Of a DNA stretch of 64,000 nt, positions 19,949 through 27,332 are shown in pieces (within the stretch, counting starts at the first letter, position 1; each line of letters opens with the position of its first letter). The stretch is from NCBI GenBank assembly GCA_000473305.1, contig CP006772.1:2487805-2551804 (forward strand). The letters run 5' to 3'. The stretch comes from Bacteroidales bacterium CF. GTDB lineage: Bacteria > Bacteroidota > Bacteroidia > Bacteroidales > UBA932. The notes under the pieces were generated by a model that was given only the letters and a program-made list of their open reading frames with translations, was not told the DNA's origin and searched no databases. The position numbers and the translations under genes are program-made.

Positions 19949-19972
19949 TCCAAAACAAGACTAAAAAATAAC

Positions 19973-20001
19973 AACCTGTCTGAAAACAGACAGGTTTTTT
20001 T
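19973..20001 (+). terminator. Rho-independent terminator of groES-groEL
   Basis: A perfect 10-bp stem (AACCTGTCTG / CAGACAGGTT) with an AAAA tetraloop is followed by a run of seven T. This is the strongest terminator in the window and marks the end of the groESL operon. Confidence 0.95.
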
Positions 20002-20033
20002 GTGTTCTGACGCATGTTTTTTCACCGGAAATG

Positions 20034-20053
20034 GTGCAACTTTTGTGTAACTT
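20034..20053 (+). promoter_or_regulatory. Tandem direct repeat pair 1 (GTGCAACTT / GTGTAACTT)
   Basis: GTGCAACTT at 20034 and GTGTAACTT at 20045 begin 11 bp apart, one helical turn, the layout of a dimer binding direct half-sites. A second pair with the same spacing starts 64 bp downstream. No known regulator can be assigned from sequence alone. Confidence 0.5.
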
Positions 20054-20097
20054 TTTTAAGGTTTGACTCTGTATTTCTGGTGTTTATGTGATTTTTA

Positions 20098-20117
20098 GCG
20101 CAACTTGAGTGCAACTA
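20098..20117 (+). promoter_or_regulatory. Tandem direct repeat pair 2 (GCGCAACTT / GTGCAACTA)
   Basis: GCGCAACTT at 20098 and GTGCAACTA at 20109 repeat the motif and the 11-bp spacing of the pair at 20034-20053. The 64-bp separation of the pairs is close to six helical turns, so both would face the same side of the DNA. Confidence 0.5.
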
Positions 20118-20194
20118 AAAAAAATGAGTGGCCAACAGAAAATTATTTGTTTACTTTTACATGGGTTAATATAAATTTTACACTTCCGCTTTCA

Positions 20195-20227
20195 CTTTGC
20201 ATCCTCCTTTCTCAAGAGGGTGCAAAG
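20195..20227 (+). repeat. 12-bp imperfect hairpin, possible degenerate relative of the 22.4/26.2 kb stem-loops
   Basis: CTTTGCATCCTC (20195-20206) pairs with GAGGGTGCAAAG (20216-20227) with one G-T wobble and a 9-base loop. The upstream GGGTTAATAT (20163-20172) and the TGCATCCTC arm resemble parts of the stem-loops at 22409-22471 and 26149-26210, but the order of the parts differs, so relationship is uncertain. It could also be a weak terminator or a leader structure for the regulator gene. Confidence 0.4.
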
Positions 20228-20256
20228 TTCTTTTAGCACACAACCAAAAAAGGATT

Positions 20257-20264
20257 TATTTTTG
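20257..20264 (+). promoter_or_regulatory. TAnnTTTG-like box just upstream of the TPR/HTH regulator
   Basis: TATTTTTG matches the Bacteroidota -7 consensus but ends only 5 bp before the ATG, so it would give a leaderless or nearly leaderless transcript. It may also be coincidental in this AT-rich stretch. Confidence 0.35.
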
Positions 20265-20269
20265 TAACC

Positions 20270-21988
20270 ATGAAAAGAACATTTATATTTTTCTTGTCAT
20301 TATTTCTTATCTCATGTTCTACAGATGTGAGAGAGCAAAAAACTTTTACAAATAAATTAAAAGCTATTGATGAGATAGTCTATAATAATCCATTTGGGGC
20401 AAGAGACAGTCTGAACCTTATTTCAAAGGATCTGCTATCTGAAGAGAATCTTGCATATTACAACCTCCTTTGGAACATAATGAAAGACAAGTGCGGCGAA
20501 TTCTCTCAGATTACTAATGACACTCTCATATATAGATCACTCAAATGGTATCGGCAGTCATCGGATAAATACAACCTGTGCCGGACACTGCTTTATAGTG
20601 GAATGTCAAAACATAACTCCGACACTTCAGGCTTTACAGAAATCTCAGAGGCGGAAAAAATCTTTCAAAAAGAGTCTTTCACTGATATTGAGACAAAAGC
20701 TTCTATATATCGATATCTTGGAAATATTCTCAATTATAAGTATTGGGTCATCGTTTTCAGCCCAAAACTTATAGGAAACTTACCGGATCAATATCTTAAC
20801 CTGAGCATGAACCTATACAAAAGTATCGGTAAGGATAATGCAGCCGATCTGGTGAAAATAGACATGTTCCGGGTAATAACTTACGCTCACAGGCCACAGC
20901 TCGAATTGCTCTCAGAGATGGATAAGATGGCAGCAAGGAGAGATTTATCAGACGAAGTTCGATTTACACTTTATAAACTGTTCAGTTCTTACTACCAAGG
21001 CAAATCAGACTACGAAAAAGCAATATTTTACAAAAAAGAGATCATAAATAATAATCTTGCTCAACTACCTTATAGCGATGGGCTGACTTCTGAATATGAA
21101 GAACTTGCCAAACTATACAAATTTACAGGGAATCTTGACAGTAGTATAGTATATTCTGACAAGGCCATTGAATCTTCTAAAGAAGTCGGGAATTATTATT
21201 TTATGGCTTATTTAAACAAATCAGCCTGTTTAGAAGAAAAAAAAGAGAAAGAAGCGGCATACGAAGCTTATCAAAAATACTACGATAACCATGTAAAACA
21301 TATCGGCATTACTAACATTAACAAAATCAAGGAGATTCGAAGTAGAGCAACAACAGACCTATTATACACCAATTTATCAAAAGAGAGATATAAACGGCTC
21401 TTGTACATCTCATTAATTATATCCTTTTTAACAGTTTTATCCTCTGCTTTGCTACTCTATGTTTATCTTAGAAACCGAAAGAGGTGTATTAAGATAAAAA
21501 ACGACACCGATCATGCTATAAGCGCTGTTAGTCAGGAAATTACCAAGATGCGTCTGATAAATGAAATCCTTGGAGTCCCCTCCGCTAACATGTCTCAATT
21601 ACTTGATAATATAGGCGTTGAAGCGGCCCGGCTAAGGAAAGTCTCCAAAGAGAGTTCCGATATTCTTATTAACCTTTTAGGAGAAATAAGGAATAACACT
21701 AAAAATGATATTTCAGAAATTGCAAAAACTGAAAAGTTTGCAGCCCAATTTCCTGACGTAGCATCCTTAACAGAACTTTCTCCTTATGATAAAATCATTT
21801 TGGTACTCGCCAACTATGGCTATTCCAACAAAGAGATAGCGGACATTCTGGCCAATAACCACAGCAGTATCCGAACTCTAAAATCAAAATTAAAAGAGAA
21901 AATTTTAATCTCCGGAGACCTCTCTTTTGACCCTACAACTACCTTTCCGTTCCTGAACAAAGACCTTAACAAGAGTTCTGATGTGTAA
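20270..21988 (+). CDS. Membrane-anchored TPR lipoprotein with C-terminal helix-turn-helix
   Basis: The 572-residue protein begins with a lipoprotein-type signal (LFLISCSTD, Cys ~16), followed by helical TPR-like repeats over residues ~30-370. A single transmembrane helix lies at ~375-400, then basic residues (RNRKR), a coiled-coil stretch, and a C-terminal helix-turn-helix (LTELSPYDKIILVLANYGYSN, then KEIADILANNHSSIRTLKSKL, ~500-545), like the LuxR-type DNA-binding end seen in this Bacteroidota family. The layout suggests an envelope sensor whose HTH faces the cytoplasm, that is, a membrane-tethered transcription factor. This is inference; the ligand is unknown. Two sets of direct repeats flank the gene and are candidate binding sites. 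Confidence 0.75.
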   Translation: MKRTFIFFLSLFLISCSTDVREQKTFTNKLKAIDEIVYNNPFGARDSLNLISKDLLSEENLAYYNLLWNIMKDKCGEFSQITNDTLIYRSLKWYRQSSDKYNLCRTLLYSGMSKHNSDTSGFTEISEAEKIFQKESFTDIETKASIYRYLGNILNYKYWVIVFSPKLIGNLPDQYLNLSMNLYKSIGKDNAADLVKIDMFRVITYAHRPQLELLSEMDKMAARRDLSDEVRFTLYKLFSSYYQGKSDYEKAIFYKKEIINNNLAQLPYSDGLTSEYEELAKLYKFTGNLDSSIVYSDKAIESSKEVGNYYFMAYLNKSACLEEKKEKEAAYEAYQKYYDNHVKHIGITNINKIKEIRSRATTDLLYTNLSKERYKRLLYISLIISFLTVLSSALLLYVYLRNRKRCIKIKNDTDHAISAVSQEITKMRLINEILGVPSANMSQLLDNIGVEAARLRKVSKESSDILINLLGEIRNNTKNDISEIAKTEKFAAQFPDVASLTELSPYDKIILVLANYGYSNKEIADILANNHSSIRTLKSKLKEKILISGDLSFDPTTTFPFLNKDLNKSSDV

Positions 21989-22065
21989 ACTTACCGCTCC
22001 AAAAAAAAATTGGAAACTTTGCTTTTCAAGCATTTAAAACAAATTTTAGCGTAACTTACCGCTCC
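21988..22065 (+). repeat. 13-bp direct repeat pair between regulator and ferredoxin genes
   Basis: AACTTACCGCTCC occurs at 21988-22000 and again at 22053-22065, 65 bp apart. The first copy touches the stop codon of the regulator gene. The second is preceded by TTTTAGCGT, resembling the TTTTTAGCGC before the pair-2 repeat at 20098. The pair sits upstream of the ferredoxin gene, consistent with an operator, but no protein can be assigned. Confidence 0.5.
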
Positions 22066-22134
22066 GGCACTCTCTCAGGCAAACATTTTCACCACTTATG
22101 ACCTAATTTCGTCACAGAAACTAGATCATATATC

Positions 22135-22389
22135 ATGTCAAGCAAAAACGTATCTCCGCTATTTATTTTTCCTGAATTCAGAAAATTTTTCAGCAGGTCT
22201 TCCATATCTGTTACGATTCAGAACATTGATAACTGCACCGGATGCGGCCTTTGTTCTCAGATCTGTCCGACCGTCTTTGCTATCATTGATGACAAAGTCA
22301 GGATACTAAGACAGCCGACAGAGGAAGAAACAGAGTTTGTCAGACTCGCAAAAACAAGCTGTCCGTTCGACTGCATTGTGATAAGATGA
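22135..22389 (+). CDS. Small [4Fe-4S]-type ferredoxin
   Basis: The 84-residue protein carries CTGCGLCSQICP (residues ~38-49) and a later SCPFDCI (~76-82), the cysteine pattern of a ferredoxin binding at least one [4Fe-4S] cluster. The first 30 residues are not conserved-looking and lack a signal peptide, so it is cytoplasmic. It would carry single electrons to an unknown partner. The neighbouring truncated polyferredoxin (22491-22898) suggests a membrane electron-transfer role, but that partner looks broken. It begins ~70 bp after the second AACTTACCGCTCC repeat and is followed by a long stem-loop. Confidence 0.82.
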   Translation: MSSKNVSPLFIFPEFRKFFSRSSISVTIQNIDNCTGCGLCSQICPTVFAIIDDKVRILRQPTEEETEFVRLAKTSCPFDCIVIR

Positions 22390-22408
22390 TTATATAAAAG
22401 AAAACAAC

Positions 22409-22471
22409 GGAGAGAGGTGCCTATACTTTGGGTTAATATGGGGTTTTAGTCGATTTACAGGCACCTTCTCC
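22409..22471 (+). repeat. Conserved long stem-loop, copy 1 (GGTGCC type)
   Basis: A stem of 13 bp with one bulge (GGAGAGAGGTGCCT, 22409-22422, with AGGCACCTTCTCC, 22459-22471) closes a 36-base loop containing TTTGGGTTAATAT. A second copy with the same loop core lies at 26149-26210. The copies differ in the stem by a compensatory change (C-G here, A-T there), so the structure, as RNA or as a DNA cruciform, seems to be under selection. It sits between the ferredoxin and polyferredoxin genes; no strong T run follows, so a simple terminator is not the best explanation. Confidence 0.6.
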
Positions 22472-22490
22472 TTTGCAAAATAAAGTATAA

Positions 22491-22898
22491 ATGAAAAACA
22501 TATTTAACTCACCATTAAGACGGGTAATACAAACAGCAGTAATTGTAATTATTATAATATTCTCTTATAACTTATTTAATATAGGGAAGGACTCAAATCC
22601 GGAAACATATTGTCCATTCGGAGGTATTCAAGCAATATCGACATACTCAATAAACAACTCGTTGGCATGCGACATGACAACAGTGCAGATATCAATGGGT
22701 ATTATTCTTATCCTCTCGATTATTATTTTGGGCAAAATATTTTGTTCTTACATATGCCCATTAGGCTTTTTGAGCGAACTGCTTATAAAACTTCGGAATT
22801 ATTGTAAAATCAAAACAATAAATATTAAGGAAAGATCTGTATTTGACATAATACTGCGTTCGTTTAAATTTTTTCTTCTATTTATAACGTTCTATTAA
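22491..22898 (+). pseudogene. Truncated membrane 4Fe-4S polyferredoxin (NapH/NosR-like)
   Basis: The 135-residue product has a membrane helix (VIQTAVIVIIIIFSYNLF), the conserved ETYCPFGGIQAI motif (~residues 38-50), a second helix, and GKIFCSYICPLGFLSEL, all features of the Fer4_5/polyferredoxin family of membrane electron carriers. Family members normally continue with further helices and ferredoxin-type clusters; here the frame stops at FITFY and the next gene starts 20 bp later. No continuation is visible in other frames, so this is a 3' deletion rather than a single frameshift. It could still make a short membrane protein, but is more likely decaying. Confidence 0.6.
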
Positions 22899-22918
22899 TA
22901 GATTTTTCACATGAGCTT

Positions 22919-23368
22919 ATGAAAAAAATTTTCTTTTTGTTGTTAATATTTCCTCTTACTCTTTTTTCTCAAACACACGAGATTACAAGCCTGCCTAATA
23001 TTTTCACATATAAGGGCGAAGAACTCCGTACTATTATAAAAGCGAATCAGTCTATTGTAAAAATTTCTGATGTGGAAATAAATGCAATAATAAAAACACT
23101 TGACGGAAGGAAAGAAGAAAAAAACAAGTTAATAGATAAAATACAAAAATCAATTCCTGTAGACAAAGATGGGAAACCTATAGGTAAAGCTAACCCGGAA
23201 TTTATAGGTCAATACAATGCAATAGTGATAGAAGTTTCAGATTCAATTCTAGAGCTACTTGGAGAAAAAAGATTTCGACAATTTCGCAGACTTATTATTG
23301 ATGATCAGGAAAAGAAGAACGCTGAGTCAGTAAGAAAAGCCCTTGAAGCCAGGAAAAGAAAGAAATGA
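22919..23368 (+). CDS. Small secreted protein of unknown function
   Basis: The 149-residue protein has a clear signal peptide (FFLLLIFPLTLFSQ, cleavage near residue 19). The rest is helical and charged, with a coiled-coil-like stretch (EINAIIKTLDGRKEEKNKL) and a basic C-terminus (RRLIIDDQEKK, ARKRKK). The LLGEKRFRQFRRLI segment faintly recalls Spy/CpxP-type periplasmic proteins, but too weakly to name it. Its stop codon overlaps the ATG of the beta-barrel gene by 4 bp (ATGA), so the two are translationally coupled and probably work together. No catalytic motif is seen. Confidence 0.6.
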   Translation: MKKIFFLLLIFPLTLFSQTHEITSLPNIFTYKGEELRTIIKANQSIVKISDVEINAIIKTLDGRKEEKNKLIDKIQKSIPVDKDGKPIGKANPEFIGQYNAIVIEVSDSILELLGEKRFRQFRRLIIDDQEKKNAESVRKALEARKRKK

Positions 23369-26133
23369 GACGGTATATATTAGTTATTATCTCAGTAATA
23401 ATTTCCGTATCTGCAGCAAATGCCCAACGTGCCGGAACGATGAAGGCAAACATAACCCTATCTGTAAGGGATAGTTCTACCAATACGCCTTTAGGGCTGG
23501 TTACCGCAACTCTTACAAGAATAGACTATAATAAGAACAGGGAGGTATTTACATATGCAATTTCTGACACGCTTGGAGCAATAAGGTTCAACAGCGTTCC
23601 CGTTTCTGAATACGAGATATCGTTGCAATATATGGGGTATTTCATGAAAATTATCCCAAACATCAAGGTTGAAGCAAATGAGCTTGTACAAGGGAATAAT
23701 ATAAAGGACCTTGGGGTGATTAAGTTGAGGGAAAATGCCGCCGAACTGAATGCAATAACAGTTAAGGACCATGTAGTGCCTATAAAATACCTCGGTGACA
23801 CCATCCAATACAACGCCGCTGCATACAAGCTTTCTGACACCGATGTACTGGAGGATTTTTTCAAGAAGCTGCCCGGATGGAGCGTGGATAATAATGGAAG
23901 AATCACAGCCAACGGTAAGGTAATTGAGCAGATAACCGTTAACGGAAGGATTTTTTTCTTTAATGACCCTGTTTTTGTGAGTAGGAACCTGCCGGCTAAA
24001 ATTCTGAAGAACATAAAACTCTTTGAGAAGCAGTCCGAAAGGTCCAAGTTTACCGGCATTGATGACGGAGCCCGGACCAATACGGTTGATGTCGCAGTAA
24101 GAGAGGATATGCTTAACGGTTGGCTTGGTGATGTGAGTGCCGGGGGTGGCACGGATGAGAGGTATAAGGGAAAGGAGTTTATAGCCAATTTTAACAAGTA
24201 TAATCAAATTGCAATCATTGGTAATATCTCAAATCTGAATGAGCCGTCAATATTTCCGGGAGCTCCGTCCCAGACTAATTCGGCAGACTCCCGCAGTTAT
24301 TCACTTGGAAGTAACTTGAATCTTTCAAGCACAAAAAACAAGTATAGTACCGACATATCTTACAATCTCAAAGGGAATGACAACATTATAGAGACAGAGG
24401 TATACAGACAGAACTTTATAAAGGACAGCTCCTTTGTCTACGAGAGTAGTGCCAGAAAAGAGAATAACACGACCTCTCATATATTAAACGGTGAAATCAG
24501 CCGAAATGATAAAAAAATCATGCTAGTCATAAAACCTATGGTAAGATACACCTATGGAAATTATTCGAATTCCACCAATTACAAGACAATAGGAGGAGAG
24601 TCCGGGGTTGTAATAAAAGAGGGGGAGAGCAACGATTCCGGGAAAAGAGATCAGGAGTCTTTCTCAACAGATTTCCAGATTACTAAAAGAATGAACAAAG
24701 CAAGACGCACATTGAGTTTAACAGGGAAACTGGGTTTTGACAGAAGTGCAAATGAAGGAAGGAACCGCATCTCAGACGAAAGTGATCAGAGATACAATGT
24801 GGATAACAATTCAATCAAATTATCAACACAGCTCTCATATACAGAGCCGTTAACCAAAAAAATGATTTTAGTAGGCAACTGGGGATTCTCTACATCGTTT
24901 TCAAATCTGAACAAAGAGACATTCAACCCTGACAACAGCGGTAATTTTACTATACTGGACCCAACCCTTTCTGACAGGTCGGATAATACCGAGCTACAAC
25001 AGAATTTTGACCTTCAACTTCAGAAACCAAAGGGAAAGGGAGAGAGAAGTTTCTACATGGTGGGGGTATCTCTGATGCCTTCATATATCAAGAGGAATTC
25101 AGAAGGCAACAACTTTGATAAATGGTTTGTAAATGTAGCACCAAAGGCAGAGTTCAGGATAACAACCCCCAATTTGCTTCAAGTCTTCATTAATTACAAG
25201 GCCAACGTCAGGACCCCTGATCTCTCTCAGATGATGCCCGTCCCGGACAATACAGATCCTCTCTATTTCAGGATGGGAAACAAGAATCTCAAGGGTGAAT
25301 ACGAACATTCGGCTTTTATGAAAATATCAAAAATTACAGGCAGTACGAGCAGCTATGCGAACGGCTATTTTTTCTTTATTGATGCATCATATTTTGCAAA
25401 TAGGATAATAAACAAATCATGGTTTGACGAAAATGGGGTGCAATACTCAATGCCATTCAATGATGGTGGAGATTATTCAGTACAGTCCAGATTGATGACA
25501 AACTTGCCTTTTTTCAAGGGAGTACTTGGTTTTTCAGACATAATTACTGCCGGCCACTATAACAACATCTCTTATATAGATGGGGCCAGGAATGTTACAA
25601 AAAGAGTTGTATTCGGAGAGAAAGCCGACCTGACCATTAACTATGGTGACTTAAGGATTGACGTCGGAGCTTCGTTTAATTATGAATTGTCCGAAAACTC
25701 AATCTATCCCGGAAAGAAAAACTCTACCTGGAGAAATAATATTGACGGAAGCATAAGCTATATATTGCCTCTTGAGATTAACTTCAGGAGTGATATATCA
25801 TATCAGTTTTTCAGCGGTTACAAAGGGCAGAACGACAAACCTTACCTTCTGTGGAATGCAAATTTATCCAAGTCAATTATAAGGAACAAGTTGATTGCTA
25901 CCCTATCTGCCAGGGATATTTTAAACCAAAACAAGAACATACAGAGAGCTGTCAGTGACTTTTACATACAGGAAACCCGTTATAACATTGTAAGACAATA
26001 CTTTTTATTCACCTTAACTTACAAGTTTTTCACCGGTGGTACTACAGGCGCTTTTAAGGAGAGGGTGAACAGTATATTCAGGAATCAAGAAAGGAACGCA
26101 TTTATAAACGAGATTAACGACATTAAGAGGTAA
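23365..26133 (+). CDS. Outer-membrane beta-barrel protein, TonB-receptor-like, with CarboxypepD_reg-like N-terminus
   Basis: The 922-residue protein has a signal peptide (SVSAANAQ), an N-terminal carboxypeptidase-regulatory-like domain (residues ~28-130), a plug-like region (LEDFFKKLPGWSVDNNGRI, VNGRIFF) and a long beta-barrel with many alternating Tyr/Asn/Asp strands to the C-terminus. This matches the Bacteroidota family of outer membrane beta-barrel proteins related to TonB-dependent receptors (OMP_b-brl_3). The final residues (NEINDIKR) lack the usual terminal aromatic, so the barrel may end earlier. The ligand is unknown; neighbouring Fe-S genes make metal or redox-cofactor uptake a guess only. 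It is coupled to the small secreted protein upstream. Confidence 0.75.
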   Translation: MRRYILVIISVIISVSAANAQRAGTMKANITLSVRDSSTNTPLGLVTATLTRIDYNKNREVFTYAISDTLGAIRFNSVPVSEYEISLQYMGYFMKIIPNIKVEANELVQGNNIKDLGVIKLRENAAELNAITVKDHVVPIKYLGDTIQYNAAAYKLSDTDVLEDFFKKLPGWSVDNNGRITANGKVIEQITVNGRIFFFNDPVFVSRNLPAKILKNIKLFEKQSERSKFTGIDDGARTNTVDVAVREDMLNGWLGDVSAGGGTDERYKGKEFIANFNKYNQIAIIGNISNLNEPSIFPGAPSQTNSADSRSYSLGSNLNLSSTKNKYSTDISYNLKGNDNIIETEVYRQNFIKDSSFVYESSARKENNTTSHILNGEISRNDKKIMLVIKPMVRYTYGNYSNSTNYKTIGGESGVVIKEGESNDSGKRDQESFSTDFQITKRMNKARRTLSLTGKLGFDRSANEGRNRISDESDQRYNVDNNSIKLSTQLSYTEPLTKKMILVGNWGFSTSFSNLNKETFNPDNSGNFTILDPTLSDRSDNTELQQNFDLQLQKPKGKGERSFYMVGVSLMPSYIKRNSEGNNFDKWFVNVAPKAEFRITTPNLLQVFINYKANVRTPDLSQMMPVPDNTDPLYFRMGNKNLKGEYEHSAFMKISKITGSTSSYANGYFFFIDASYFANRIINKSWFDENGVQYSMPFNDGGDYSVQSRLMTNLPFFKGVLGFSDIITAGHYNNISYIDGARNVTKRVVFGEKADLTINYGDLRIDVGASFNYELSENSIYPGKKNSTWRNNIDGSISYILPLEINFRSDISYQFFSGYKGQNDKPYLLWNANLSKSIIRNKLIATLSARDILNQNKNIQRAVSDFYIQETRYNIVRQYFLFTLTYKFFTGGTTGAFKERVNSIFRNQERNAFINEINDIKR

Positions 26134-26148
26134 TATACGGAACAATAC

Positions 26149-26210
26149 AGAGGGGGGTGCATTTATTTTGGGTTAATATTAGGATTTGGTCATTATATGC
26201 ACCTTCTTCT
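26149..26210 (+). repeat. Conserved long stem-loop, copy 2 (GGTGCA type)
   Basis: AGAGGGGGGTGCAT (26149-26162) pairs with ATGCACCTTCTTCT (26197-26210), 14 bp including three G-T wobbles, closing a 34-base loop with TTTGGGTTAATAT as in copy 1. The inner pair is A-T where copy 1 has C-G. It lies 16 bp after the beta-barrel gene and before the patatin gene. The following T-rich stretch could let it also work as a terminator. Confidence 0.6.
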
Positions 26211-26269
26211 ATTTTCTTTTTGCTTAAACAACAATAATTGAGTATATTGGCATAACAAATTCTTTTGTT

Positions 26270-27286
26270 ATGGACATTAATCCTGAAAAGGTTCATTTGC
26301 TTACCCTTGACGGTGGTGGAATCAGGGGGATTATTCCTGCTTCAATTCTTGCGCATCTGGAAACTAGATTGCAGGTTGCGAGTAAAAACCCGGAACTAAG
26401 AATTGCCGACTGCTTTGATCTGATAGCCGGAACTTCCACTGGCGGTATTCTTACGTGTTTATACCTTACTCCTGACGAAAATAATCCCGGAAGGCCTAAA
26501 TACACCGCCACCCAGATAAGGGATTTTTACAGAGAGTACGGCCCGTCTCTGTTTCATAAAAGTCTGGGCTATAAAATCATCTCCGGTTTAGGACTCTTCC
26601 GGAGCAGGTATTCAGAAAAGGCTTTAAACTCATTCTCAAGGAGACTCATGGGAGATACCTACGCATCTGATGTAGTAAAGGATTTTCTAGTGACATCGTA
26701 TGACCTCAGCATGCGTAAAGCTTTGTTTTTCAGCAAGTATAATATTGGAAAGCACGGCAAGGCCGCGGATTACAAACTTGCTGATATTGCCCGTGCCACA
26801 TCTGCCGCTCCCTCTTATTTCTCTCCGGCAAAGATATTTGCCAGAGACTCCACATCAAGACACCTTGTAGATGGAGGGGTTTTTGCCATAAATCCATCTA
26901 TGTGTGCTTATGTGGAGGGTGTAAAACTCTGGCCTGACAAACCAATACGAGAATACTGCATGCTTTCGGTAGGGACCGGCAAGGTAATCCGCCCATATGA
27001 TTGGGAAAATACCCATAAATTCGGATTTATTCAATGGTTGTATCCGATAATTGACATTCTCTCCTCCTCTGTTGCAGAGACTGTGGATTTTCAGATGCAG
27101 CAACTGTTCGGGGCGGGCGGCGTTCCGGAGAGTTATATCAGGATAGAACCTCCCCTGCTTTCTGCAGATCCGCGCATGGACAATGCCTCAGAAAAAAACA
27201 TTGAGGCCCTCGAGGAGGCCGCCCGCTACTATATCGAAAACAACGAGCCGCTTTTTGACCGTATAATTGAAGGAATGCTATCGTAG
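26270..27286 (+). CDS. Patatin-like phospholipase
   Basis: A 338-residue patatin-fold lipase. The oxyanion motif is TLDGGGIRGIIP (residues ~12-23), the nucleophile lies in GTSTGG (~residues 54-59), and the dyad aspartate in VDGGVFAINP (~residues 203-212). Patatins cleave acyl chains from phospholipids or galactolipids. There is no signal peptide, so it acts in the cytoplasm or on the inner membrane. CD-NTase-linked effectors (CapV) share this fold, but no cyclase or other defence gene is nearby, so a housekeeping lipid role is favoured. Confidence 0.9.
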   Translation: MDINPEKVHLLTLDGGGIRGIIPASILAHLETRLQVASKNPELRIADCFDLIAGTSTGGILTCLYLTPDENNPGRPKYTATQIRDFYREYGPSLFHKSLGYKIISGLGLFRSRYSEKALNSFSRRLMGDTYASDVVKDFLVTSYDLSMRKALFFSKYNIGKHGKAADYKLADIARATSAAPSYFSPAKIFARDSTSRHLVDGGVFAINPSMCAYVEGVKLWPDKPIREYCMLSVGTGKVIRPYDWENTHKFGFIQWLYPIIDILSSSVAETVDFQMQQLFGAGGVPESYIRIEPPLLSADPRMDNASEKNIEALEEAARYYIENNEPLFDRIIEGMLS

Positions 27287-27332
27287 ATGAACATTCTTAG
27301 TGCCTGTTTTGTTTTACTGAAAAAATAAAATT

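Larger units (their letters stand above)
20002..20269 (+). other. Regulatory-looking intergenic region between groEL and the TPR/HTH regulator
   Basis: This gap of about 270 bp has no credible gene. It holds two pairs of GYGYAACTT direct repeats (20034-20053 and 20098-20117), a GGGTTAATAT motif at 20163-20172 shared with the stem-loops at 22.4 and 26.2 kb, a 12-bp imperfect hairpin (20195-20227), and a TATTTTTG promoter-like box at 20257-20264, just before the regulator ATG. Confidence 0.6.

Noticed and set aside
20163-20227. Third full copy of the conserved stem-loop
   Set aside because: It shares GGGTTAATAT and the TGCATCCTC arm, but the arms are not in the same order around the loop, so only a degenerate relationship can be claimed.
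26270-27286. Patatin gene as a CBASS CapV-type defence effector
   Set aside because: No CD-NTase, HORMA, TRIP13 or other defence gene lies near it; neighbours are an outer-membrane protein and bcp, so it is treated as an ordinary lipase.
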